Shown here: piece after piece, positions 36,992 to 46,825 of the stretch | Layout: each line of letters opens with the position of its first letter | Position numbering within the stretch: the stretch's first letter is position 1 | NCBI RefSeq assembly: GCF_015277775.1 | Contig: NZ_CP063849.1 | Span: 8,943,501 to 9,007,500 of the forward strand | DNA from: Paludibaculum fermentans | GTDB taxonomy: Bacteria > Acidobacteriota > Terriglobia > Bryobacterales > Bryobacteraceae | DNA: 64,000 nt | Direction: 5' to 3' | The notes under the pieces: generated by a model | What the model was told of the DNA's origin: nothing | The model's database searches: none | Seen by the model: the letters and a program-made list of their open reading frames with translations, nothing else | Program-made: the position numbers and the translations under genes

Positions 36992-38455
36992 ATGTCGGCT
37001 GGAACTCGCACAACGGATGGAATCTTTCGCCGGTCTTCCCGTGGGTCGACGGGCCTCGCGTTCATATTGCTCACCCTGAGCCTGGCTGCGGCCTGCCCAG
37101 TCTGGGGCGCCGTGCGCGGCCGGTTGAAAGTCTCAGCGAACCACCACTACCTTCAGTACGAGGACGGCACGCCCTTCTTCTACCTGGGCGACACCGCGTG
37201 GGAACTGATGCACCGCCTGGATCGCGAAGCGGTCGACCGCTATCTCGAGAACCGCGCCCGCAAGGGGTTCACCGTGATCCAGGCCGTGGTCCTGGCCCAG
37301 ATCGGCGGTTTGACTGAACCCAATGCCTACGGCGACCTGCCCCTCAACGGCAAGGATCCGGCCCAGCCCAACGAGGCTTATTTCCGGCACGTGGACTATA
37401 TCGTCAGCAAGGCGGAATCTCTTGGCCTGTTCGTCGGCATGCTGCCCACCTGGGGTTCGTATTGGAATCTCACGCCAGGCAACACCGGCCACATTTTCAA
37501 TGTCGAGAATGCCCGGACCTATGGCCGCTTCCTGGGCCGCCGTTATAAGGACAAACCGATCATCTGGATCCTTGGCGGCGACCGCACCATCACCAGTGAG
37601 GAGGAACGCGCCGTGATGAATGCGATGGCGGCCGGCCTGGAGGAGGGTGACGGGAAGACGCACCTCAAGACCTTCCATCCTTCGGGGCCGGGCCAGTCCT
37701 CCAACCACCTGCACAACGCGCCGTGGCTCGACTTCAACATGTACCAGTCCTCTCATGGCGCGCAGGATCACGACAACGGCCTGTACGCGGAACACGACTA
37801 CGCCCTGCAGCCGCCCAAGCCGACCCTGGACGGGGAACCCCGTTATGAGCAGATGCCTGTCGGCTTCTACTTTCAGAACTACAGCCGCCACATTCGCTTC
37901 GACGACTACGATGCCCGCCAGGCGGCCTACTGGTCGCTGTTTGCAGGCGCCTGCGGCCACACTTACGGCAACAACAACATCTGGCCCATGTGGCAACCGG
38001 GCCGCGCTCCAGCCATCTTCTCCGACATCCCCTGGTATGAGGCTCTCGACCACCCCGGCGCCTTCCAGATGACCTTCGTGCGCCGCCTGTTCGATTCGCG
38101 GCCTTTCCAGACGCTGGAACCTTATCCCGCCATCGTCAAGTCCGGACCAGCGACAGGAGGAGCCAAGGTCCGTGCGCTGCGAGCCGCCAACGGATCGTTC
38201 GCCTTCATCTACTCCCCGCGCGGCGAAAGCTTCACAGTCGACAAGAACGCCATCCAGGCCAAGCGGGTGCGGGAGATCTGGTACGACCCCCGCTACGGAG
38301 TCGCCCGCCAAATTCACATCTCCGACAATTGGGGCTACCAGACCTACACGCCGCCCACGTCGGGGCGTGGGAACGATTGGATCCTGATCCTGGAAGACGA
38401 AGCCGCACAGTTTCCCCTTCCGGGCACCTCAGCGCCGGCTCCGGCCGCCAGGTGA
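36992..38455 (+). CDS. DUF4038/apiosidase-like glycoside hydrolase (GH140-like), secreted
   Basis: A 487-residue protein. The frame is open from 36887, but the ATG at 36992 gives a leader (GLAFILLTLSLAAACPVWG). HYLQYEDGTPFFYLGDTAWELMHRLDREAVDRYLENRARKGFTVIQ is the DUF4038 barrel entrance; GGDRTITS and GNNNIWPMW belong to the same barrel. The C-terminal region from about residue 390 (KVRALRAANGSFAFIYSPRGESF) is the usual collagen-binding-like companion domain. GH140 members remove apiose from rhamnogalacturonan-II. With GH78 and GH92 nearby, a role in plant or microbial polysaccharide breakdown is likely. Confidence 0.85.
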   Translation: MSAGTRTTDGIFRRSSRGSTGLAFILLTLSLAAACPVWGAVRGRLKVSANHHYLQYEDGTPFFYLGDTAWELMHRLDREAVDRYLENRARKGFTVIQAVVLAQIGGLTEPNAYGDLPLNGKDPAQPNEAYFRHVDYIVSKAESLGLFVGMLPTWGSYWNLTPGNTGHIFNVENARTYGRFLGRRYKDKPIIWILGGDRTITSEEERAVMNAMAAGLEEGDGKTHLKTFHPSGPGQSSNHLHNAPWLDFNMYQSSHGAQDHDNGLYAEHDYALQPPKPTLDGEPRYEQMPVGFYFQNYSRHIRFDDYDARQAAYWSLFAGACGHTYGNNNIWPMWQPGRAPAIFSDIPWYEALDHPGAFQMTFVRRLFDSRPFQTLEPYPAIVKSGPATGGAKVRALRAANGSFAFIYSPRGESFTVDKNAIQAKRVREIWYDPRYGVARQIHISDNWGYQTYTPPTSGRGNDWILILEDEAAQFPLPGTSAPAPAAR

Positions 38456-38616
38456 ATGGGAGCCGGCCGCCAGCAAACGTGGACGCCGGGAATAGTGCGG
38501 TGCCTCCGGTAGCCAATGGATTGGCCCCCGGGACGGGCTCATTTACAGCCACGAGCCCCGCAAGCGTATCCTCCATCAGTTTGCTCTTGACGTCCCGGAC
38601 AGTATCCAGGAACCCG

Positions 38617-39675
38617 CTAAATCTGCGCTCGTCTCGGCGGCACCAGCGGCGCCGGCAGAGGCACCAGGTAGCCATCCAGCCGGGTTGTCGGCGTGCTCTT
38701 CCACCTCCAGTAGGCGTTATCCTGCGTGATATCCTCAGTGGCCCCGGCCAGCGTACGCCGCCACAGCGACGACTCCGCGTAATTCGTCGAAGCGTGCACG
38801 AAATAGCCGCCCGCGGACATCGCCATGTTCCCCACGCTGGAATCCACCCAATCCGAGACGACCAAGTGGAAATGAAGTGGTTGTACATTCCTCCGGGCCA
38901 GCATTGCGTTGGCGTGGTCGAAACAGATCTCCATGCCGAAGCGGTACCCGCCCACTTCAGGGCACTGCTTGTACGAACCAGGGATGAACGCGAGGTCCTC
39001 AGGGGAGCAGCCGATGGCCTCTCCGAAGTCGGTCTGCTTGTCGTACTTCGCAATACGCCGCCCGCCCAGCAGCATGTAGGCGGCATTCTTGGCAAGTCGC
39101 GGAGTTTTGGTGTTGTCTCCTAAGGTGGTTCTGATGTCCCGCAGCGAGGGCACTGGGTTGACGCCCGCATTGTATCCGGCTCCGTGCCAGTCCAGGAGAT
39201 CCCAGTCTGCTGGTGTTCGCTGACCGGGTATTTTCACGATGTACGCGCGTGTCTTCTGTATCGCCCTGGCGCGCCGGTCATTGGGTGAAGTCTTCGCCAG
39301 CGTCCTTTGCCCGGTCGCCGGATCGAACTTGAGGTCAAAGCCCGGGGCTCGAACCAACTGCTTCCTGTAAAACACCGTGCCTGGCACCATCAGGATCTGG
39401 GGATACTTGCGGCTCAGTCCCAATAGTTTGCTCTCGACGTCGATCCTTTCGAGTTCCGACATGGGAAACCGTTCCGTATCCGGGGACGTGAAGAAGTACT
39501 CAGGAGCCAGGAAAATCCCCTTGAACGGCAATGCCGTTGTCAGTTCCGCGGCGCTGTCCCTGATCCACTTGTTGACGGTCGTCAGCTTTACATCGATGCC
39601 AAGCAGCCGCGATTCGAGCGACCTTTCCCAGCGATTGTCGTAAGACCAAAGCGCAATCACAATGTTCTCCGGCAT
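38617..39675 (-). CDS. Nitrilase-superfamily (carbon-nitrogen hydrolase) like protein
   Basis: A 352-residue cytoplasmic protein. The catalytic triad of the nitrilase fold can be placed at E59 (LAPEYFF), K210 or K213 (AKYDKQTDF) and C251 (GMEICFDHAN). The spacing and surrounding segments are unusual, with a long insertion between residues 100 and 200 that has no counterpart in common amidases. Reaction with an amide or nitrile is implied, but substrate and pathway are unknown. It is divergent from proC with about 215 bases between starts. Confidence 0.68.
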   Translation of the reverse strand: MPENIVIALWSYDNRWERSLESRLLGIDVKLTTVNKWIRDSAAELTTALPFKGIFLAPEYFFTSPDTERFPMSELERIDVESKLLGLSRKYPQILMVPGTVFYRKQLVRAPGFDLKFDPATGQRTLAKTSPNDRRARAIQKTRAYIVKIPGQRTPADWDLLDWHGAGYNAGVNPVPSLRDIRTTLGDNTKTPRLAKNAAYMLLGGRRIAKYDKQTDFGEAIGCSPEDLAFIPGSYKQCPEVGGYRFGMEICFDHANAMLARRNVQPLHFHLVVSDWVDSSVGNMAMSAGGYFVHASTNYAESSLWRRTLAGATEDITQDNAYWRWKSTPTTRLDGYLVPLPAPLVPPRRAQI

Positions 39676-39891
39676 GATGTTCCTTTCGAGCAGAGCCTCG
39701 CACGCGAGGTTACTATTATGCGCAGATAACCCAGCGGGGCTTTCACCGATCTGTGGGATTCCCTACAGTCCGGCCGCGCACGAAGGCGATCACTGGGTGC
39801 GCCACCACATTGCCCCAGCCCGCATCCGGCTGTCTCCCGGCCACAGCATCCTGCGGAACCACTCTCCCTCTGGGACAATGAACAACACCAC

Positions 39892-40695
39892 ATGACACTA
39901 GGATTCCTAGGAACAGGCGCCATCACGGAAGCCATCGTCACCGGCCTCAGCATGCCCGGAGGACCCGCCCAGCCCATCCGGCTATCGCCCCGCAACCCCT
40001 CCATTGCCGCCGGACTGGCCGCCCGCTTTGAGAACGTCACCGTCTGCGCGTCCAATCAGGCCGTACTCGATACCTGCGACACCATCATCCTCGCCGTGCG
40101 GCCCCAGATCACACCCAAAGTCCTCTCCGAGCTGCACTTCGCCCCTACCCACACCGTCATCAGTCTCGTGGCCGGCTTCTCCGCGGTCCGCATCGCCGGG
40201 CTCGTCGCGCCCTCTGCCGCCATCTCCCGGGCCATCCCGCTACCCTCGGTCGCCCAAAGGCGCAGCCCCATCGCCGTCTATCCGCCGCAGAGCGTGGCCG
40301 CCAGCCTGTTCGCCCCCTTGGGCCAGGTCTTCGGAATTGAAACCGAGGCGCACCTCAATGCCCTCAGTACGGCCACCTCCACCATGGCGGCGTACTTCGG
40401 TTTCATGGGGCAGATCTCATCGTGGGTCGCCGCGAAGGGCATTCCGGAACAACAGGCGCGGCAATACATTGCTCAACTGTTCGCCGGCCTGGCTGGCACG
40501 GGCCTGGAGGAGTCGGGTCAATCACCCGCGGATCTGGCCGCGGCTCACTCCACACCAGGCGGACTGAACGAGCAGCTCCTCCGCCATCTCACCGATCATG
40601 GAGTCTTCCAAACCCTCACTGATGCGCTGGACGCCGTGCATCGCAGGGCCTCCGGCATGCAACCTCTCCCGGCTACTTCGCCGAAATCGGAGTAG
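39892..40695 (+). CDS. proC: Pyrroline-5-carboxylate reductase
   Basis: A 267-residue NAD(P)-dependent enzyme that makes proline from pyrroline-5-carboxylate. The nucleotide-binding start is TLGFLGTGAITEAIV, followed by ILAVRPQ and VISLVAGFS. The C-terminal helical domain includes SPADLAAAHSTPGGLNEQLL, the conserved substrate-site region. Its last 23 bases overlap the end of the convergent GH92 gene. No other proline genes are adjacent. Confidence 0.9.
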   Translation: MTLGFLGTGAITEAIVTGLSMPGGPAQPIRLSPRNPSIAAGLAARFENVTVCASNQAVLDTCDTIILAVRPQITPKVLSELHFAPTHTVISLVAGFSAVRIAGLVAPSAAISRAIPLPSVAQRRSPIAVYPPQSVAASLFAPLGQVFGIETEAHLNALSTATSTMAAYFGFMGQISSWVAAKGIPEQQARQYIAQLFAGLAGTGLEESGQSPADLAAAHSTPGGLNEQLLRHLTDHGVFQTLTDALDAVHRRASGMQPLPATSPKSE

Positions 40696-42895
40696 CCTGC
40701 CAGGCACTGCCCCAGCGCGACGGCTTCGGCCCCATCTCGAACGCCAGCGTGGCTCCCGCCTGGATCTGCTCCCATGTGATCAGCGGATCGTTCAACGGCT
40801 TCCCGTCGAGCATCGCCGACTGAATGTACATGTTCGCCGCCGACACATTCCTGGCGACCACGCGAAACGTCTTCCCGTTCTGCAGCCGGATGCTCATCTG
40901 GCTGTACATCGGACTGCCGATCATGAACTCGCCGCTCGCCGGATTCACCGGGTAGAAACCCATCGCCGAGAACAGCAGCCACGCCGACATCTGCCCGCAA
41001 TCGTCATCCCCATCCAGGCCGCCCTCATCGAAGCCATACTCGGCGGCCGCAAGCTCACGCACCTTGGCCTGCGTCTTCCACGGCTGCCCGGCGAAATCGT
41101 ATAGGTACGCATAATGATGGCTGGGCTCGTTGCTGTGCACATTGTGGCCGCCGCTGAAGTGCGCGTCGAGCTTCTTTCCATAGGCCTCCCGCCCGCCCAT
41201 CAGTTGGACCAGGCCCGCCTGATCGTGCAGCGGCGACCACGTATACGCCCACGCATCGCCTTCCGTCCAACCCGCCTCCGAGCGGTTCCCCTGCGTATCC
41301 GCCGGTCCGCCGATCGGAGCCCACCGGCCATCCGAAGTCTTCCCGTTCATCAGCCCCAGCGCGGGGTTGAACAGGTTCCGGTCATTCAACGAGCGCCGCA
41401 GAAAGAAGCGGTAATCCTCTTCCTTCCCCAGCGCCTTCGCCACCTGCGCCACACACCAGTCGTCGTAGCTGTCCTCCAGCGTCCGCGACGCCGCCTCATC
41501 GGTCTTGTCGGTCGGAATATAGCCGAGCTGTTTGTAATAGGTCAGCCCCGCCCGCGCCTCATACGGAGTGCCCTCTTCCCGGTCCAGCCAGCGCCGCGTC
41601 GTATCTCCGTCCGGCGGTGTCATGGCGTCTTTGTAAACAGCCTTCCACGCCAGTTCCCGATCGAAGCCCTTGAACCCCTTGCGAAGCGCCTCCGCCACCA
41701 GCGAATCCGCATGCGTCCCGATCATGATGTTCGTATAGGAAGGGTTTGGCCACTTCGGCATCCAGCCGCCCTCCTGGAAGTTCTGCAGCAGGGCCGTGAT
41801 CATTCCATCGATCCGCTCCGCCGCGAACAGCGTCAGCATCGGGCTCTCCGCGCGGAACGTGTCCCACATCGAGAAAGCGGTGTAGCTCTCACCCTGGTGC
41901 GCCTGGTCGTCGAACGCGCTGTAATAGCGGCCATACTCGGAAAACACCCGCGGGTACAGCAGCGTGTGATAGAGCGCGGTGTAGAGCCGCGTCTTCTCGC
42001 GATCAGTCGCACCCTCCACCTGCAGGCGGTTCAGCTTCTCCGCCCACGCGGCGTGCAGCCGCCCGCGCACCGCCTCGAAATTCCATTGCGGGATCTCGCG
42101 CCGCAGATTCTCCCGCGCCTGCTCGACGCTCAGGAACGACGTCCCCACGCGGACCTCCACCAGTTCCCCCGGACGAAACTCGGCGTACGCGCCCCGGCTC
42201 GCTGAGGCGTCCTGCTTGTCCAGCCCATATGTCTCCGCCTTCAACGGAGCCTGCCGGAATTGCACGGCAAAATACCCCTTGAAGTTCGGCAGTTTGTGCG
42301 GACCCAGGTGCGCATCCATCCGGTGCGGGTTGAAGCCCGTGATCTCATGTGTGGTGGGATCCACCGCGGCAAAACCGGCGACACCCGGCCTCGACGTCTC
42401 CACTAGCACGCGAGCCGTACCGCTCTCCGGAAACCGGAACCGGAAGATCGCGCAGCGCTCCGTAGCCGTCAGCTCGGCGCGAATCGTCTTGCCGTCCGCG
42501 GTACGTAGCGAGACGGCATAGTAATCCGGCTGAGCCGTTTCGTCGCTATGCGAGAATGGGAGCCCGCGCGCCTCCGCGGCAGTCTGTAGCGCCCCGGTCT
42601 GCGGCATCAACGTGATGTACCCGTAGTCGCCCATCCAGATGGCGGGCTGATGGGTGCCGATGAAGCCGGTGATCGTCGGATCGCCGTACTCATAGGACGT
42701 AATGCTGATCTTGTTCTGCCGCGTCTGGGGCGTCCAGTTCGTCATGGCGAACGGCGGCGAGACAAACGGCATCGTCCCGCCGTAGCCGATCTTGCTCTTC
42801 GCCGTGCCGATAAGGGGATTCACGAAAGTGAGCGGCTCGCGCTCAGCGCCAAAAAGAGCGGGCGCAACCAGGAGGCAGACCACAGGGAAACGCAT
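40673..42895 (-). CDS. GH92 family alpha-mannosidase, secreted
   Basis: A 740-residue enzyme from the ATG at 42895, with a leader (MRFPVVCLLVAPALFGA). The signature of GH92 exo-alpha-mannosidases is complete: GYGGTMPFVSPPFAMTNWTPQT near the start, AFSMWDTFRAESPM, NPSYTNIMIGTHADSL, EGDAWAYTWSP, NEPSHHYAYLYDFAG and GDDDCGQMSAWLLFSAMGFYPVNP, the acidic catalytic site. These calcium-dependent enzymes remove alpha-linked mannose from glycans. The end overlaps proC by 23 bases. Confidence 0.93.
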   Translation of the reverse strand: MRFPVVCLLVAPALFGAEREPLTFVNPLIGTAKSKIGYGGTMPFVSPPFAMTNWTPQTRQNKISITSYEYGDPTITGFIGTHQPAIWMGDYGYITLMPQTGALQTAAEARGLPFSHSDETAQPDYYAVSLRTADGKTIRAELTATERCAIFRFRFPESGTARVLVETSRPGVAGFAAVDPTTHEITGFNPHRMDAHLGPHKLPNFKGYFAVQFRQAPLKAETYGLDKQDASASRGAYAEFRPGELVEVRVGTSFLSVEQARENLRREIPQWNFEAVRGRLHAAWAEKLNRLQVEGATDREKTRLYTALYHTLLYPRVFSEYGRYYSAFDDQAHQGESYTAFSMWDTFRAESPMLTLFAAERIDGMITALLQNFQEGGWMPKWPNPSYTNIMIGTHADSLVAEALRKGFKGFDRELAWKAVYKDAMTPPDGDTTRRWLDREEGTPYEARAGLTYYKQLGYIPTDKTDEAASRTLEDSYDDWCVAQVAKALGKEEDYRFFLRRSLNDRNLFNPALGLMNGKTSDGRWAPIGGPADTQGNRSEAGWTEGDAWAYTWSPLHDQAGLVQLMGGREAYGKKLDAHFSGGHNVHSNEPSHHYAYLYDFAGQPWKTQAKVRELAAAEYGFDEGGLDGDDDCGQMSAWLLFSAMGFYPVNPASGEFMIGSPMYSQMSIRLQNGKTFRVVARNVSAANMYIQSAMLDGKPLNDPLITWEQIQAGATLAFEMGPKPSRWGSAWQATPISAK

Positions 42896-43138
42896 GGATA
42901 ACCATAAATACTCTATCCAACTGGGCTCCTCCGGTCCCGGCAAGGGCTACACGAGGAGTGGCTGCACCGGCCGCGGCATGATTCATAGATGCGGTCTGTA
43001 GCAGGATCGCCCGCATACGCTGCCGCGCGAAATCAAACGCCAGGCCCGCTCCTCAGCTTTCCCTTTCGGCCATTTCCTGATATGAATTGGTCCGTCGCTC
43101 CGTCGACCGCGGACCGGCGTTGGCGAGTGGAGGTTGCA

Positions 43139-46100
43139 TTGATCAAGAAGTATCTATCCATGGTCTGCGGGCCGGCGAGACGCCTGGCCATCCTGACGAG
43201 CGTCCTGCTCTGCTGTGCCTGGGCCGCCAACGCGGCCTCCATCATCCAGAATCTGCAGGTGGAATACCGGCCCACGCCGCTGGGCATCGATGTGGCGCAG
43301 CCGCGCTTCAGTTGGCAGATGGCCACCACGGCCGGCGAGCGTGGCGCAGCCCAGGTGGCTTACCAGCTTGAGGTCAAGGATCCTAAGGGCCAACTCGTTT
43401 GGGACACGAAAAAGGTCGACGCCCCGGCTTCGCTGGGAATCCAGTATGGGGGCAGTCCGCTGAAGGCAGCGACCCGCTATTCCTGGACCATCACGGTCTG
43501 GAACCAGGCCGGCGCTAAACTTCTCGGAGCCTCCTGGTTCGAGACCGGCGTGATGGATCCGGCGCCGAACGCCCCCGCCTGGGGCGGCGCCCAATGGATC
43601 GGTGGCCGCAATGAGGATCTGGTGCTCTACGCGCCCTACCTCACGATCTTCGACCTGAAGTACGCACTGACCATCGCGCCGGGCAGCACGCGCGCCAGCT
43701 TCGTGTATGGAGCCAACGACTCGCGCCTGATGGATAAGAACAAGAACATCTATCAGCTCGCCAACGGGAAGGACGAGAGCTACATCAAACTGGAGCTCGA
43801 CATCGCGGCCGTGGACGGCTCACCCGGCGGCAAGGCGAAGCTGAATGTCTACCGGGCGGGTTACAAGGACACCGATACCCCCTCGAAACCGCTGAAGACC
43901 TTCGAGTTGGCCGCCGACCTGATCAACAGCGCCAACAAGAACGCTGAGCACGCCATTGAGTTCCGCAGCGCCTTTGGGCAGATCACCATCTCGATCGATG
44001 GCCAGGGCAACATTACTGGAGCTTCGGCGCCGGCGGCCCCGGCCGGTCCCCCGCAGGGCGGGCCTGGCGGACGCGGCGGTCCCGCGAATGCCGTGAACCT
44101 CAACCCCATGGGCGTGGGCGGCAATTTCCTTCCCTTCGGCATGCTGTGCGACATCGGCTTCTCAGTGGAGCCCGGCCAGAACGCCACGTTCCGCGACGTG
44201 ACGGTGCGCAACAACCGCGCACCCAACAACATCCTGTTCCACGAAGACCTGGCTGGTGCCACGTACCAGGGAATCTTCGCCGGACCCGGCTTCTCCGTGG
44301 CCAACGGCCGCTACGTGCTGGCCGGTGGGGCCAAGGGTGTCTTCCTGGTGAAAGATCCCAGCCGGAACTCGATGCCCATGCTGCGCACCACCTTCAAGAC
44401 CCCGGCCAAGCCCATTGCCGGCGCCCGCCTCTACGTCACGGCGCGCGGCATCTATGAGGTCTTCCTGAACGGCAAACGCGTCGGCGACGACTACTACAAT
44501 CCCGGCCTGACGCAATACAACATCACCCACCTCTACCAAGCCTACGACGTAACCAGCCTGGTCAAGGCCGGCGGCAACGCCCTGGGCGCGATGCTCGGTG
44601 AAGGCTGGTGGAGCGGCCTGTTGAGCTTCGGCAACATCTGGAACCACTTCGGCGACCGGCAGTCGCTGCTCGCCAAGCTCGTGGTGACATACAAGGACGG
44701 CACCTCCGATACCATCACCAGCAACGGAAAAACCTGGAAGTACTTCGGCGGCGGGCCGGTGGTCTACAGCAGCCTGGATTTCGGCGAGATCCTCGACTCC
44801 ACGCGTGACGCGGCGGTCGATGGCTGGACCACCGCCGCCTACAACGACAGCAATTGGAAAGCCGCGGCCGTGGTTCCGCTAGAGGGCACCGCCTTCTCAG
44901 GCATGGAGCAGGGCCGGATGGGCGCGCCCGGCACTCCTTTTCAGTTCGACAAGCTCGCGCTGGTCGGCCAGATCGGCAACAACGCCGGCGTCTTCCGGAC
45001 TCTCACGGCGAAGAGCGTGAAGGAGGTCCGGCCCGGCGTCTACGTCTACAACATGGGCCAGAACATGGTGGGTGTGCCGAAGATCACCATCGCCAATGGG
45101 CACGCGGGCGGCAGGCTCACGCTGCGCTACTCCGAAATGCTCTACCCGGATTTGAAAGAGTCTGGGCAGAACGTTGGCATGCTGATGACGGAGAACTACC
45201 GCGCCGCCCTCAACCAGGATGTCTACACGATGAAGGCCGGCAGCCAGGTCTTCCAGCCGAAGTTCACCTCGCACGGTTACCAGTACATCGAGATCACCGG
45301 CATCGGCAAGCCGCTGCCGCTGGAAGCGGTGCAGGGTGTGGCGATCAGTTCTGTCAGGGAGCTGACCGCCGACTACAAGACCTCCAGCGAGAAGGTGAAC
45401 CGCCTGTGGTCGAACCTCGTCTGGTCGAATGTTGACAACTTCCTCACGATCCCCACAGACTGCCCGCAGCGCAACGAGCGCATGGGCTGGTCCGGCGACA
45501 TCAACGTCTTCTCTCGCACGGCCACCTATGTTTCGAATGCTGACCAGTTCCTGACGCGCCACATGTACGCCATGCGCGACACGCAGTCGGCGGCGGGCCG
45601 CTTCACCGATGTCGCGCCTGTGGGCGGCGGCTTCGGCGGAGTGCTGTGGGGCAGCGCCGGCATCGTTGTGCCCTGGGAGTCCTACCTCCAGTACAAGGAC
45701 ACGGGCCTGCTGGCCCAGCACTACCCGGCCATGGCCGCGTATATCGATTACCTGGAAACCACCATCGATCCGAAGACTGGCATTAGCTCCGATGGCCAGT
45801 TGGGCGACTGGCTGGGCCCGCAGAACAACGCGCTGGGCGCTCCATTCCTGTCCACCGCTTATCATGCCTACGACCTCGGAATCATGGCGCAGATCGCCGA
45901 AATCCTCGGAAAGCCGGCCGATGCGGCGAAATACCGGGCCATGTACGAGAAGCGCAAGGCGTTCTTCAATGCCACGTTTGTGAACGCTGAGAAGAAGACG
46001 CTGGGTACGGTGGGCGGACGGGGCGCCTTCGGACCTCCTGGCCGGCCCCCTGCGCCCATGGAGTTCAAGGTCGCCGACACGCAGACCTCCTACGCAGTGG

Positions 46101-46810
46101 GCCTGGCGATGGGACTCTTCAACGCCGAAAACACCCCCCACATGGCGAAAAACCTCGCCGACAGCGTGGCCCGCGAGAACAGGGACGATGGCGGCGTGGT
46201 GCGTCCGCCTAATTCGCTGATGACCGGGTTCATCGGCACCTCGTGGATCAATAAGGCGCTCTCCGACAACGGCCTGGGCGAACTGTCCTATCGCCTGCTG
46301 CACAACAACCAGTACCCCTCGTGGCTCTACGCCATCGACCAGGGCGCCACCTCCATCTGGGAGCGGCTCAACGGCTATACGGTGGAGAACGGCTTCGGCG
46401 GCAACAATAGCATGAACTCGTTCAACCACTACTCGTTCGGCGCCGTGGGCCAGTGGATGATGGCCTACTCGCTGGGCATCCAGCGCGGCGAACCGGGCTT
46501 CCAGAAGTTCATCCTGCAGCCGGAGCCCGATCCGACAGGCATCATGACTTCGGCGGAAGGCTACTACGATTCGATGTACGGCCGCATCCGCAGCGCCTGG
46601 AAGGTGCAGGGCACAACCCTCACCTACAAGGCGACTGTTCCGGCCAACGCGACAGCGACGTTATACCTGCCGGCGAGCGACGCCTCGGCCGTGAAGGAAG
46701 GCGGGCAGCCGGCCGGTTCCTCCAAAGGGATCACCTTCCAGAAGTTCGAGAACGGCAAGGCCGTTTATCTGCTGCAGTCCGGCAGCTACGAATTCATGGC
46801 GAACCGTTGA
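43139..46810 (+). CDS. GH78 alpha-L-rhamnosidase, secreted
   Basis: A 1223-residue enzyme. The open frame begins at 42989, but a TTG at 43139 has a GTGGAGG site 5 bases upstream and leads into a signal peptide (RRLAILTSVLLCCAWAANA), so it is preferred. An N-terminal fibronectin-like domain (LQVEYRPTPLGIDVAQPRFSW) precedes the rhamnosidase beta domains and the (alpha/alpha)6 barrel with DCPQRNERMGWSGDINVFSRTA, which holds the catalytic acids. A glycine/proline-rich stretch at about residues 298-325 is an unusual linker inside the beta-domain region. It releases alpha-linked rhamnose and is convergent with the efflux outer-membrane gene (15-base gap). Confidence 0.93.
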   Translation: MIKKYLSMVCGPARRLAILTSVLLCCAWAANAASIIQNLQVEYRPTPLGIDVAQPRFSWQMATTAGERGAAQVAYQLEVKDPKGQLVWDTKKVDAPASLGIQYGGSPLKAATRYSWTITVWNQAGAKLLGASWFETGVMDPAPNAPAWGGAQWIGGRNEDLVLYAPYLTIFDLKYALTIAPGSTRASFVYGANDSRLMDKNKNIYQLANGKDESYIKLELDIAAVDGSPGGKAKLNVYRAGYKDTDTPSKPLKTFELAADLINSANKNAEHAIEFRSAFGQITISIDGQGNITGASAPAAPAGPPQGGPGGRGGPANAVNLNPMGVGGNFLPFGMLCDIGFSVEPGQNATFRDVTVRNNRAPNNILFHEDLAGATYQGIFAGPGFSVANGRYVLAGGAKGVFLVKDPSRNSMPMLRTTFKTPAKPIAGARLYVTARGIYEVFLNGKRVGDDYYNPGLTQYNITHLYQAYDVTSLVKAGGNALGAMLGEGWWSGLLSFGNIWNHFGDRQSLLAKLVVTYKDGTSDTITSNGKTWKYFGGGPVVYSSLDFGEILDSTRDAAVDGWTTAAYNDSNWKAAAVVPLEGTAFSGMEQGRMGAPGTPFQFDKLALVGQIGNNAGVFRTLTAKSVKEVRPGVYVYNMGQNMVGVPKITIANGHAGGRLTLRYSEMLYPDLKESGQNVGMLMTENYRAALNQDVYTMKAGSQVFQPKFTSHGYQYIEITGIGKPLPLEAVQGVAISSVRELTADYKTSSEKVNRLWSNLVWSNVDNFLTIPTDCPQRNERMGWSGDINVFSRTATYVSNADQFLTRHMYAMRDTQSAAGRFTDVAPVGGGFGGVLWGSAGIVVPWESYLQYKDTGLLAQHYPAMAAYIDYLETTIDPKTGISSDGQLGDWLGPQNNALGAPFLSTAYHAYDLGIMAQIAEILGKPADAAKYRAMYEKRKAFFNATFVNAEKKTLGTVGGRGAFGPPGRPPAPMEFKVADTQTSYAVGLAMGLFNAENTPHMAKNLADSVARENRDDGGVVRPPNSLMTGFIGTSWINKALSDNGLGELSYRLLHNNQYPSWLYAIDQGATSIWERLNGYTVENGFGGNNSMNSFNHYSFGAVGQWMMAYSLGIQRGEPGFQKFILQPEPDPTGIMTSAEGYYDSMYGRIRSAWKVQGTTLTYKATVPANATATLYLPASDASAVKEGGQPAGSSKGITFQKFENGKAVYLLQSGSYEFMANR

Positions 46811-46825
46811 CGGGAAGAGGCGCGG

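Noticed and set aside
44897-46429. A 510-codon minus-strand frame opposite the rhamnosidase
   Set aside because: Antisense of the GH78 catalytic domain; no domain or start signal.
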